Assembly: GCA_015680685.1 (NCBI GenBank)
Contig: MNCI01015542.1
Span: 62,842 to 126,841, forward strand
Source of the DNA: Gnetum montanum
Taxonomy: Eukaryota; Streptophyta; Gnetopsida; Gnetales; Gnetaceae
DNA length: 64,000 nt
Direction: 5' to 3'
In this document: piece by piece, positions 35,369 to 47,043 of the stretch
Layout: each line of letters begins with the position of its first letter
Position numbering within the stretch: position 1 is the first letter of the stretch
Translations under genes and position numbers: made by a program
The notes under the pieces: generated by a model
The model's database searches: none
Told to the model about the DNA's origin: nothing
Seen by the model: only the letters and a program-made list of their open reading frames with translations

Positions 35369-36629
35369 ATAAGAAAGATGGAGAAAAAGTAACAACATAA
35401 ACACCAATAAAATGGATGTCATAGATGGGGATGAAACAAAAAATTGTTGATTTTAGGAAATGTTTAAGGGAAAGAAGTTAACAAATGCACCAAAAAGGAA
35501 TGTCAGTGGGTCCTCCCCAAAGTAGGCTCATGCCCTTGATGCCCTGATAGACCCACAAACCAAAGAGTCTGTACGCTCTAGGAATGTCATTTAAAGGAAA
35601 GAGTTAAAAACTTACCCATAAGAACTTACCGAGGAAAAATAATGCATCAACCAAGGTACAGACTAATGATAAAATTGGCAATGAGGTGAAAATGGTAAAG
35701 AAAGGTGGAGAGGAGAGAATGGAATGGAAACCCAAGAACGAGGTTGTGTAAAGCCCCTTGTGTGTTTTATAGTTAATGTGACCGAGTAGAACTCATTCCA
35801 AATCTAGGCTCAACAAACCACATTCAGTGACCTCACATCAACACATTTGACGAACCTATCCTCTTGAAGCAACAAAAATGCCTCTACAACAAGTCACCAC
35901 CATTCTGAGGAGAGTGAGATGGATAATTAGGAAGCAAGAAAGGGCCTTAGTTAGAGGGAACCTTCAGGAATGGGTAACATGTCTTTCCAGTGCCATAACC
36001 AATGCATGTAGCCCAAGTTCATTATTGTGTCTAACGGGTGTGCTTTGAATTCTCACCTTTATTTGTGTTTTTTGCATGAGAACCACATCATGGATAGACT
36101 TATTTTTATGTACTCAACTTCCAAAGATTTGATGAATGGTCAGAATGGTGAAAAACTCAAGGAAAAATCATCCAAGCACTCAAGAGAATAGCCAGCACAA
36201 ATGCATCGAATCCCCTTGAAGTCACATCCTTTTAATCCTTTGAGTCATTCCTTTGTTTGAGAAATACCTAGCAACCATTTCGTTAACAATTTTATTATGG
36301 AAAAGGATTATATAGTTCCAAGCCAAGGGAGACCATAGGATTTTATAGATGTATGAACGACGTGGACTCATTGCCTATTTAACCAAAAGAACCATACCTT
36401 AATATCAACATCATACTTCAAAGGTAAAATCCAAACATTAGTAATCAATATGGTATTATTCATGCCACCATCATGAACACCTATTGGGTGATGAACAAAA
36501 TAAAGTAATCACACAAAGGAATGGTAAAAATATGAACGATGGTATAAAACAAAAATAAGAAATATTAAAGAAATGTGCAAAACAAAAATGTGTAAAAAAA
36601 AATTAGAAAGAACTAAGGGCCTTAAATGA
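35369..36629 (-). other. 3' tail of the Athila-like element, truncated
   Basis: Non-coding. Similar to 55060-56540 of the complete copy, including the well-kept block gtgggtcctccccaaagtag (35509 and 55212) and catctcccccatgactaagt. The last 570 bp or so and the 3' LTR are missing. Confidence 0.65.
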
Positions 36630-37985
36630 TTAGCAGAGGTGTCCATCTCCCCCATGACTAAGTTGGAAGGATGAGATCCGAAATAATGAGCAATGTTTTC
36701 CACCTACAGAGGTAGCATATGTTCTGGCTATCCTAAACTCATGGAAAGGTTTTGTTTGTTGCATGTTAACTAACAGTCTCATTCTAGGGCTCTCAAGTTT
36801 ATATATGGTCATGGCCCCTAAAGGAAAAGTTGCATAGATAATGTAAGGTCCTTTCCACAATGTTTAAAATTTGGTACATTGTGACACATGTGTGGGGTTC
36901 CAGTAGAGAACCTTATCTCCTAGCTGATACTTAACTTTCCAAATTTTCAGGTCATGATGTTGTCTATTAAATGCCTTATGAAACTCATTAGATGATAGAG
37001 TAGCTAGTTAGTTCTCATCTAGCAAGTTAAGAGTCATCAACCTTTGTTTTTGTGCTAGATCAAGGTCAAGGTTGAGGTTACATGCTACAGCTAGTGTAGG
37101 GAGCTTAGTTTGGATAGGGAGCATTGGAAGTTTTCCATACACTAACTCATAGGGAGAGTAGCCAATAGGGAGTTTCCATGTGGAGTCGTATGCCCAAAGA
37201 GCATCATTCAGTTTAGTACTCTAGTCTCACCTATACTTGCTAATGGTTTTGGTCAGTATCTTAGTAATCCCCCTATTGGTGACCTCGGCTTGACTGTTTG
37301 CTTGGGGGTGGTATGGTGTAGTCAATTTTTGCTCAACCACTAAGCATTGCATTAACTTCTTAAAAGATGCACCTGTGAAGTGTGTACCATTGTCCGAGAT
37401 AACTGCATGTGGCACACCAAACCTATTGATGACTTGTTGTTGAACAAATCATGTAGCTGTAGATGATGTGCAATCTTTAACGGTAGCTACCTCAATCCAT
37501 TTTGTTAAGTAGTCTATGGAAACTATGATGTAAGCTTTTCCATTGGACATTAGTGTAATGGGCCCCATGAAATCAATTCCCCAAATGTTGAAGGGTTCTA
37601 ACAATTGAATCCATTTTTGTAGACCCTCCATTCTAGCAGTCATTCCCCCATCATGTTGATAGCACTCAAAAGATTAGACAAATTCATGGGTGTCCTAGAA
37701 AAAGGTAGGCCAATAATACCCTATCAGCAGCATCTTGATGGTTGTTCATCTTCTATAATAATGACCCCCACAAGGGCCCTCATGAGCATCTTGGAGAACT
37801 CTTAGTTGATCTCTATTGAGAACACACCATCGAACCAAGCCATCGAGACATACTTTGTAAAGTTGATCATTAATCTCCATAAAGTGCTTGGCTCTATGAA
37901 GAAACTATTTTTTCTTCTTAAGGTCTCACTCCTATGGTATTTGTTGGGTAAGGAGATAGGTAAGAATGCTACTATACCAGTTTGT
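36630..37985 (-). pseudogene. Integrase of the Athila-like element
   Basis: The zinc-binding region reads GLVRWCVLNRDQLRVLQDAH, then GPCGGHYY, with a damaged second half. The catalytic residues are all visible: D in WGIDFMGPI, D in VISDNGTHFTG and E in NSQAEVTNRGI. The C-terminal part (LGDKVLYWNPTHV, GPYIIYATFPLGAMTIYKL) reaches about 36630. It is broken only by in-frame stops such as the TAG after STAT. Confidence 0.8.
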
Positions 37986-39734
37986 CTCTATGGGTGATTG
38001 GTTGTTCACTACACTGGTAAAGAGGAACTCATCAAGGAAATGATCGAAAATTGAATACTCATCCTCTTTGCTATCCGAGTGCAATCGAGGTAAATGATCA
38101 GCAACTACATTCTCAATGCCTTTATGATTGATCATCGTTAAATCAAAATCTTGTAGAATTACCAGCCATCGTATAATACGGGGCCTTACCATTAGCTTAT
38201 TCATGAGGAATCGGATTGCACTATGATTTGTGTGTATGAATACTTTGTACCCCAATACATAGTATCTAAATTTTTCTAGTGCAAACACTACAACCATAAA
38301 TTCTTTTTCTGTAGTAGTGTAGTTAAGTTGTGCACCAACTATTCTTTTACTTGCACAGTGGATGTAATAAGGGCATTTCTGGTCATCTAACTGTGTAAGC
38401 ACAGCTCCTAAGGCATAGTTGGATGTGTCAATCATGACATGGAATGGTTTGGACCAGTCAAAAGCTTGTAGAATGGGTGTTTCTACAAGCTTCTATTTCA
38501 AAGTTTGGAAAGCTAGTTCACATTACCTGGTCCAGTTGAAGGGTATGTCCTCTTTTGTTAACTCTACCAATGGTTTGGCAATCTTTAAAAAGTTCTCTAT
38601 GAATCTCCTATAGTAGCTAGTGTGTCCAAGGAATGATTGAATGTCTTTCACAGTTTCCGGTTGATGGGTAATTCCTTGGATGACTTTGATTTTCTTAGGG
38701 TCTACCTCTATCCCTGCATGTGAGATTTTATGCCCAAGTACTATGCCTTCTTGGACCATCAAATGGATTTTTTTCCAGTTAAGCCTCAAATTAGTTTCTA
38801 TACATCTTTTCAGCACTTTCTCTAATCGATCCAAGTCTTGATCAAAAGTTTCTCCATAAGTAGAGAACTCATCCATAAAGACTTTCACACCATTTCCTAT
38901 CTACTGCTATAATATGCTTAGAACTAAGCATTGAAATGTTATAGGGGCATTGCACAAGCAAAACGAAATTTGTTTGTATGCAAACGTTCCCTAAGGACTA
39001 GTGAACATAGTTTTGGCTTGGTTTTCTGGGGCTATTTGTATTTGGTTGTATCCACTATATCCATCCAAAAAACTATAATAGGGATGCCCTGTGATTGTAT
39101 GTAAGACTTGGTCAACAAATGACAATGGAAAGTGATCCTTGAATGTTGCCATGTTTAGTAGCCTAAAATCTATGCACACCCTCCATTTGCCTCACTTTTT
39201 AGGAATGATTACTAAGGGGCTAACCCATTCACTATCAACAATGGGGTATATGAACCTAGCCTTTAGAAGCTATTTGATTTATTCTTTTACTACTTACTTC
39301 AACTTTAGGTTCAATCGCCTTTGTGGTTGTTTTCGAGGCTTCATGGAGGAGTCAATGTAAATCCTATGTTGGCATATCCTAGGATCTATTCCAGTTAATT
39401 CTGGATATAAACAGGCGAAGGCTTTTAACCACTTGTTTATTACCTTTAGCAAACTTTCTTTTTGTTGATAAGCAAGTCTTGCATTGATGATTACCAATTT
39501 TTCATTCTTAAGGAACATGTATTCCATACCAGTGGGCAATGGTTTTAACTCTAGGGGCTCTTGTTTAAATTTCTTAAGAATTTTCAACTTCCCCCAGTTG
39601 ATTTTTTCTAAGTTAGGATTGGGAAGTTGGTGGTGGACTTGCTCTAGTGCGTCTATGCTATCTATGTAAGTGCAAGTCAAACCCTCAGTTAGTTCCATGC
39701 ATATAAGTGAGCTACTTTCTTGATCAGCTGTCAA
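37986..39734 (-). pseudogene. Reverse transcriptase and RNase H of the Athila-like element
   Basis: Pre-RT: LELKPLPTGMEYMFL. RT: CIDFRLLNM, then FLDGYSGYNQI (motif A aspartate kept), then VFMDEFSTYG near 38865, where Athila RTs have FMDD, then EGIVLGHKIS and FLGHTSYYRRFI. RNase H: MIDTSNYALGAVL, TTTEKEFMVVVFALEKFRYY and HTNHSAIRFL, where the usual D is changed to N. One frame throughout. Stops are consistent with C-to-T or G-to-A changes. Confidence 0.85.
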
Positions 39735-40430
39735 CCACTAGGTATCTTCTTGTCGTGTGGCTGTTGCATACAGGCACCTTTGTATATTGATCGTTTGTGC
39801 ACACTGATTGCATGTAGACAATGTTAGACTTTGCACAACCCATGATCTTTGCACGAAATCACACCCTGTGTCATTGTATGCAATGCATGGAATCTTCTTC
39901 TTCTCGATCTTTCTGAAAGTATTTTCCTTAGATATTTCTAGGGAAAGATCACGGATTCCTAGGTGTGCATCGATAGTGCTTAGCCATGCCCTTCCCATTA
40001 TGATTGGAAAGTTCTCCTTACTATTGTTCACTTGAATCACCAAGAAGTCAACTGGATACGACCATCCACAAATAGTGGTAACAATGTCCTCCACTAATCC
40101 CAAGGGAACAGTGATGGACTGGTCGGCCAACTCTAAATAAACATTGCTCTTTTTTAACGGAGGTAGGTTCCAGGCCTTATACATTTCTTAGGATATTAGG
40201 TTGCCACTGGAACCTGAATCTACAAGAGCTTTGCATGGCTGATTCCCAGCTATTTGTAGATATATTAGGGGACTCCTAGGATGAAAGAATTTTTTGGGAA
40301 GGTGGCCAACTTTGATCCAATTAGTAATGACATGTGTTAACATGACTATATGCGTTGAATGTGGTGTTAAGTTTGAAGGAGGCTCTGAAGATTTATTTAA
40401 TACAAAGATGTCCAAAGACTCAGCCACTTA
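39735..40430 (-). pseudogene. Aspartic protease of the Athila-like element
   Basis: Active site intact as LVDSGSSGNLIS near 40200, followed by a TAA (from CAA) and EMYKAWNLPPLKKS. Then LADQSITVPLGLVED, the flap-like GWSYPVDFLVIQV and IIMGRAWLST. In frame with gag upstream and RT downstream, one TAA at 40185 and one TAG at 39735 apart. Confidence 0.8.
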
Positions 40431-42680
40431 GGGTTGCAAAGGCTTGGTTGGACTATTGGTTCTAAAGAAATATCTTTTCTTCATATGGTTGTCAAAACCA
40501 ATAGTAGGTTGAGAATTAATAGCCCTTGTGGCATTACGTTGTTGTGGCTGAGTAGGTTGTTCACCTTGCATTGCTAAAGTAGGTGGTAATGGAGCTATTG
40601 GTGGGAGAGATGTGCCCGAATTTGAAGGATGGTACACCTATGGAATATTGCCCCTAGGAGAGGGAGTCCTATAGTACTCACAAGCTTAGTAGTGATGTTG
40701 GGCAGTAACACGACCAACAAAGTCACATGGAGAAATTGGATGTTGCACGTAATATCCATATGGGTAAGGATATTGTTGCCTTGGTGATGGCATTCCCCAT
40801 GATTATGGGTGCTGCCACTATTGATGTTTCTCAATCAGTTGTGGTGGAGTTCCACTTGGATAATACATGAAAGGTTGGTGGAACTACCTTGGGTTACCTT
40901 GGGGATAAGGTAACCGTCGGGATATTTGCCTTTTTTTTAAATGTGCATTGAGTGCCTACATCCTAGACTCCTACAGATGTGAGATCATAGGGCAACATCC
41001 CTTAGGATGGTCATATTGACATATCTCGCATCCACTATCATTGTTTGTATCTAAGCCTACAACCTCTTCAATAATAGCAACTTTATCCTTACCCTTGTTA
41101 TGTGCATTTTATGCTTCTCTTTTTTCTCTTTTGTCACGATCACTACCTCGCTCTCTAGACTCCTCTACTACTTTGAGAACAGTTTGAAACCTACTATCCA
41201 AGGAGTTCCACATTTGGTCTACCTTTGTCGATACTTCTGATGCTAACTTTTGGATAGGAAAGATTTTCCTATTCACCATCTCTTCGAGTGGTGACTCTTC
41301 CTCATCCTCACAAAATATTACTCCCTTCTTCCGGAGGGAAGGATCTCAATTATATTCTTCCACACTCTCTCTTTTTCGTACCTCACCTTCTTCCTTAGCA
41401 ATTTGGTCCAATAGTTTGTGAATTTGATGGGACCTAAGCTTGGATAACCCTCCTTGGGCATAGGTCTCAAGGGTTCTTCTTGTTTCATGCCTAAGCCCAT
41501 CTACAAGATGGCCTAGTTAATCCTGCTACGAATAACCATGGCTAGGACAACAATGTAATAGTGCATAATAACGACCCATGGAAACCTCCAAGGGTTCATG
41601 ACTTCCTTGTTTCTATCCTTGGATTTTCTTTCGCAGGTTAGACACCCGGAAGTATGTTTGGTACTTATCATTGAATAATTCTAACATAGTACTCCACCTA
41701 CGAATGGATTCCAGTTCTAAGGACTAGTACCAGCTTTCAACTTCTTTTATTAGTGTCTATGAAAACAACTTAAGTTTTTGCCACTCATTTTCTATATTTT
41801 TCAAGGTACATGCATCATGAAATGCTTGTAAGTGATTTTAAGGATCAACATTATATCCCCCTTCAAATCATGCGATGTTATTCATGTTTAACCTCTTGAT
41901 CCTACTATCTTTTTGGTGCCTTTTTGGAACTTTCACTACCTTAATTATGTCTAGGATGCTTCGGGTAACAAGTAAGGGTTCATCATGATTGTCTCATTCG
42001 TGGTGTCTATGGTGCCTACATTGTTCCCTACTCTCCCTTCTTCTATGGCGTGATTCCCTAGAGTGCCCTCGTTCTCTATCTTGGCTATTTCGTCTATGAC
42101 TTCCACTTTTCTTTCCCTTATCCTCACGATCTATTTCTCTATGGCTACATCTGTACATTGAAGGAGAGGGTGAAGGAGATGATAAAGGTGAAGAAGAAGG
42201 AGAACCACCACCATGATGGTGTCTACTACCTTCTTTTCGGTGGTCTCTACCTTGATTGCAATTGTGATCAGAATGCCCACCTTTGTCATGTGTCTTTGTT
42301 TCTTTTTTGAACACTTTGTGTCCGTTGGTATTAGCACTTGGGTTATGAATAGTAGAATGAAGGTTTTGATACACAACGCCTTGGCCAAAGTCAAGGGGAG
42401 GAACATCGTGATGTGGGTGACTGCCTGAGGTAGGTTCATCATCCTCAATTTCACTTAAAATGTGGGGGGCATCCTTAGACCATTTTTCCTTCAAAGAATT
42501 ATGGTGTCTTTCTTGTTGCAAATCCCTCTGACGTTGCACCTCTGTGGGAAAATAGTCTCTCAAATCATAGTCCTACACAATGTATTCTACATGTAAGTGT
42601 TGCATGCCTATTCATGTGAGAGCATGAAGAAGCATACTTGGGACTGAACGGTCAGGAGGTAACACTATCTGACCTTCCAT
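40431..42680 (-). pseudogene. gag of the Athila-like element
   Basis: ATG at 42680 (the MEG start shared with the other two copies). A His/Arg/Ser-rich low-complexity region follows at 42450-41994, then the capsid domain at about 41900-41480, then a zinc-knuckle-like CEICQYDHPKGC near 41010. Ends in a Pro/Gln-rich stretch (40637-40428). The ORF pieces at both ends share the pol frame. Confidence 0.75.
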
Positions 42681-42981
42681 GTCATACCAACATAGCTATT
42701 CATCTTTGTGGAGAATAAAGGTGAAGTTAGGTACATATTCATCAGGATGAATATATACCACACGAAACTGTTAAGGGATTAGTGGATCAATGTGATGTGT
42801 ATCCTACCGCTGATTGCTTCTTGTATTAGTCCTAGGTGGTGAAGTGCTTTTGTGTGAAGAAGAAGACATCTTGTGTTGTTCAATGTGAAACGTACTATTA
42901 TCTTTTCCTTAACCAACCCTAAGGGTTTGTTCCAATGATGTGAATGATTTCCTAAGTTCTACTTAGTGCACAAACAACTAA

Positions 42982-43001
42982 GTCCCTAACAATGGTGCCA
43001 A
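42982..43001 (-). promoter_or_regulatory. Primer-binding site, tRNA-Asp type
   Basis: TTGGCACCATTGTTAGGGAC read on the minus strand directly after the LTR end CTCATCA. Confidence 0.75.
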
Positions 43002-43807
43002 TGATGAGTGGTGAAGTACGCCTACGCTCAACCATACGAATACGAGCATTTCATGCATGATCTAGTCGAATTCCAAGGACTAAGTGCCTATGCTCCTTTG
43101 TGGAACAATAACAGGTTGGTCAATTGTTGTCTTCCCAAACTTACTTGTATGTCACTGTTGTATGGTTAAGTAAGCTTGAGCCATATGATTTTTATGGCTT
43201 TTATGTGTTTTATATCCTTCACTAGTAAGGAGGAGGAGAGAGATAACTAAGTAACTAATCTAATTTGACTACTCATTAACTAAGTTCTAATTACTCCTAT
43301 CACCAGTATCCGTTCCCACTTTCCGCACACATCCTAAACCAATGCAATGCTACTAGGATTACCAAATGATAATCGTCACTGGGTTACCAAATGCTACACG
43401 CATGCTCGAAGTGATTGTACTAAGTGTATTTAATTAAGAGAGTATTAGGGTGAGAGAGATCATTAATTAACTAGAAAAGCATTAAATAATAATTAACGCT
43501 AATTAATCTATTCTGTATGCTGCAAGGTTTATCATAAAGTTTGTCTTTATTGCCGTACATGAAGTTTGCTCAGGTACATAATGCTCAAATAAAGATTCAT
43601 TCACTCTATGACTTCTACTGCAGGCATGCAGAAATAATTCTAACTCTAGAGAGAAAAAATGGCAAGAGTTTGGCTAAGGGACTAACTTCTAATGTGCAAA
43701 CCAAAGGTGTTGCCTCTTATTTATAGGCAAGGAGACAAGCTGCGATATCAGGTATCCAACATTGCATAGTTGATCCAATATTGCCAATGCGATATCAAAG
43801 TTCATCA
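43002..43807 (-). mobile_element. 5' LTR of the minus-strand Athila-like element
   Basis: On the minus strand it runs from TGATGAACTTTGATATC (43807) to CACTCATCA (43002). TATA box CTATAAATAAGAGG at 43725-43712. GATATC motifs at 43744 and 43791 lie upstream of the TATA box. Confidence 0.85.
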
Positions 43808-45254
43808 CCCACATGTAAATTGCCCCAACACTATACCTTAAATTAGACATGTAAGAATAAATTGGGTACAATATTGACTCATGTCTTATAGTTTATGGGT
43901 TGAGGTTTATTTAGATTATGGATATAATATTAAGTTTAGGAAGCTAGAGGTGGTAGGTATATAATAGACTTTAAGCTATGTTGTAGGTTGTGGATGTGTA
44001 CTAAAAAGGCTTAGTATAGATATGGACAATGATCTTCACCCCTTTTTCCTTTGCATTGAAATAACTTTCATATTGTTTAGGCTTTAATCTCTTCCAATAA
44101 AATCTCTTTTTGAATGTGTATGACACATGAATACCTAATTTGTTTTTCTTGAAGCCTATATTGTGAGTTATATAATAGGCCTTCTCAAAAACATAACTAG
44201 CCTTGAAACAGGTTGTAGGATTACTATATCTAATGATTAGTGAGGTGATGTAGATTAAGTTATTAGTGAGGATAGGTTTGATAGAAAAAATGACCATAAC
44301 AGCTGAATGATTAGTAATAGGCTTTGCCCACTCCTCCCTCCACATTTAAATGTAAGGCAAAACAAAAAACAAAAGGTTTTGGCACCATGGCCTTGATAAA
44401 AAATTGAGTAGTTTCATTAGCATCTTGTAATTGGTGGGGGTATTTTATAATAGTTTATAATAATGAACACTAAATGGATGGATACTTTTGGTCTTGCTTT
44501 TGGAGTTTCCACACATGAGAATACATGTTCCTAGTTGGACTTTAAACTTACAACTACTGAATTAGCTTATCTCTAAGATAACAAACTCTATACTCCACAA
44601 AAATAACTCTAATTGCATTTGAGAAGTGACAAGAGACAAGTAGGAGTTGTGTGTGTATGGCTAGTGGAGGCCTTTCCTTAGGGAAATTAAGGAAAACTAA
44701 GGTATTCCCAAAAAAATGAGTACTTATTATTTTGAATTAAGGTAGCTTTAAAAAGTGGAAATAATGACTTTATAAAGGATAAAAAATGTGATTTCTAAAT
44801 AAAATCCTGACTGTTTCCATACCAAAATTTTATATTATAATAGAAAAAGGGTTAAAAAATACAAAGATCGAATTAGCAAAAAAAAACATAAATGATATTA
44901 AGTAAAAGAAAAAAGGTAAACGCAAATGCAAATGTTTATTGAATTAATAATGAAATTCTTATTACAAAATTGTAATCTTATTCCAAGAAATGCAAATGAT
45001 AGGGAACTGCCATGTAAGATAATTATCAAAAAATTTTAGTTCATTCTACAAAGCTTAAAGTAGAAAGAGCTTTAGCAGGAAAATGAATGAAAACATGACC
45101 AGTCGCAGGTGAGATAACAAGATGATCAGAGCAAGATATGCCACAGACTACTAAGAGCAAGCAACCATTTACAGCATAGACCAGCAAATCACGTCACGTT
45201 CGATGAACATTTACATGTTAATTTTTAAACAAACACACTCTGAAATAATGAACA
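43808..45254. other. Unassigned intergenic DNA
   Basis: AT-rich. A minus-strand open run (44345-44001, 114 codons) has no recognisable motif and may be chance. It ends at the stop codon of the RBR gene relic. Confidence 0.4.
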
Positions 45255-46189
45255 TCAAATGCACCGCGACGTTAGAAATGTTTTGCAGCGGCAGCTCTGG
45301 GACGGATGTCCGCAATTCAAACAGAAACGGAAACCGCACCTGCATGTCACCATTCTGCAATCGTCGTCTGTGTTGTCCAATATGATTTGCATTTCTTGCA
45401 CTGTCTCCAGAGCTCTCGACGCGAGAGTTGTAACAACTCCTTTTCTTGCTGACGATCATGATCCGCTTTCTTATGACACCTTCTTCCGCGAAATATTCCT
45501 CTGCGACGAAAGCCGCAACCACCTCCTTCTTCGCTCTTCCATGGTGACTTGCACTGAACGCACAACTCTCGCTTACATTCATAACCTATGATTTAAAAAA
45601 GAAAATGTTATTAGTATACATGAGAATTGAAACGATCGAACAGACAAGCAGAAAACTGTAATATACGTTTAAAAAAGAAAACGTTATTAGTATACATTAG
45701 AATTGAAATGATTGAACAAGCGTACTTACATGAAATCTTTTTGCAGGAGCAGAGGAAAGACCATTTTGGCTTAAAATCTTTCCACATGACCGCGCTGCAA
45801 TCAGGATAAGGGCAGTAGAAACGCTCCTCGAACGGCACCAGAGCCTCAGCTTGGAGTCTGTTCCATTCCTCGACCTCCCAACTTTCCAGAATATGTGCAA
45901 AATCCTCCGCCAAGTTCAGCGGGCATTTGCATTTATGATTTGGACACGGGATGTAGGCTTTCTTGGATTTGAGTTTGAATTTCAGGTAGGCCGCCATATA
46001 TTCCAGATGGAATACGCTGCAACTGCTTGCACAACATTTTGAGGAACCGCAAGAACTCCCAACGTCTAAACGTTGCCCACAGATTTGACACCGCACTTCC
46101 CAGAAACTAGTATCATCACAAGACGACCAGATATCGAATTTCATTTTGTTCAACATCGGACAGAAACCGATCAAAATTTGTTCACTCAC
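45255..46189 (-). pseudogene. RBR-type (RING-IBR-RING2) E3 ubiquitin ligase-like gene relic
   Basis: RBR proteins pass ubiquitin from an E2 to a catalytic cysteine in RING2. Exon 1 (46189-45730) starts MSEQILIGFCPMLNK and holds a RING1-like region (CQIC, then CSVFHLEYMAAYL, where the usual C-x-H-x-F-C spacing is altered), then CPNHKCKCP and the start of the IBR (YCPYPDCSAVMW). The intron 45729-45586 (144 nt, GTAAGT...AG) keeps the phase. Exon 2 continues the IBR (YECKRELCVQCKSPW) and RING2 (WRQCKKCKSY). Near 45378 the frame shifts by one base. RING2 resumes in the next frame (CRMVTCRCGFRFCLNCGHPS) and ends at TGA 45255-45257. It has higher GC and no C-to-T decay. It is a recent pseudogene, or the shift is a sequencing error. 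Confidence 0.75.
45586..45729 (-). other. Intron of the RBR gene with an internal tandem duplication
   Basis: Donor CAT|GTAAGTACG and acceptor AATCATAG. Nearly the whole intron is two copies of a unit of about 76 bp (tttaaaaaagaaaatgttat at 45593 and tttaaaaaagaaaacgttat at 45669). The second copy is slightly shorter. Confidence 0.7.
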
Positions 46190-46378
46190 TCCTGCTTAAA
46201 CCTCACCCCCTCCCTTCCGATCTGTGCTTCTTATCGATGTTGAACCTGCGTTACTTTGATGGCCAGTAACCCCTGATGCAAGGATCGCAGAAAAGAATGA
46301 AAGCTCAGGTTGGCAATGCTGTGCTGTTGATTAAGCCCTCCGCGATTCTCTTATGTGTTTATCTTCTCACTGTTTAAT
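46190..46378 (-). promoter_or_regulatory. Upstream region of the RBR gene
   Basis: The 189 bp between the RBR start codon and the LINE target site. No clear TATA box close to the start. The LINE insertion cuts the gene from its more distal upstream DNA. Confidence 0.35.
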
Positions 46379-47043
46379 CATAGTTCGAGAAATCTAAGTC
46401 TATCAAGAGCCGTAGAACGACATATTCGATCTTGCAGCTTCTTCTGCTCTGGTTTTCTCTTTACTTGCTTTCAAGTTGCAAGTTCTCCTGCAACATTTTC
46501 ATTCATCTTTGCCCTAGTTCATTAAGGAGGGTTTCAAAATTGCGCGGCAGCTCAGTTTACGTCAAAAGTTTGAGTAGTAGATTGCCAATAATTTTGTGCA
46601 GCACCGGTCTGCGTTAGCGTTCGTTGTTTTCTCTTGCTGCTGCTGCTTCCGCGTGACCGTTGTTTCTCGAACAGACACGCAGTCGCGCAGACACACCGAA
46701 AAATTTAAAGAGGAAAGAAGAAAGAGGGAACAAGATTCTGCCCACGCACGCTCCCTGCACTTGCACTTTCAAAAAAGCACACTCTATTCCCATTCATTCA
46801 TGATTTTCGTTGGTTTGTAGATCTCGGATCTGCAAACGAAGGCAGAGTGAAGAATGGAGATTGGATAGCATCGGATCAGGGCGCCCTAGCAGATCTCGGG
46901 CAGATCTCCTGCCTGTGAGATCGGATCGGATCAAGGCACCTTTGCAGATCTCAGGCAGAGCTTGCTACCTATTCTGTTTTTTAATCGTGGAAGAGAAGCT
47001 CTGACCTGTTTTGGATCAGCTGCTTTGGTTGCCATGTCGCCAG

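Larger units (their letters stand above)
35369..43807 (-). mobile_element. Athila-like element, 3' LTR missing, gag-pol in one frame
   Basis: Minus strand: LTR 43002-43807, primer-binding site 42982-43001, gag, protease, RT, RNase H, integrase, then a tail that stops at LTR-B of the neighbouring plus-strand element. The recognised ORF pieces starting at 42680, 40427, 39734, 39179, 38888, 38435, 37643, 37415 and 36860 are all in the same frame, so the 6-kb gag-pol carries stops but no net frameshift between these pieces. Confidence 0.85.

Noticed and set aside
41318-41500. Separate minus-strand ORF of 60 codons
   Set aside because: It is a shadow frame. The gag reading of the Athila-like element lies in another frame of the same strand.
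44001-44345. Host gene of 114 codons
   Set aside because: No recognisable domain, low-complexity AT-rich coding and no neighbouring exons.
46432-47004. Short open frames in the LINE 5' region as small genes
   Set aside because: They lie inside the LINE 5' UTR, have no motif and are typical of GC-richer untranslated leaders.
47011-47043. ORF1 of the LINE starting at 47011
   Set aside because: The first codon there is TTG. The first ATG in frame is at 47044, so the start was moved.
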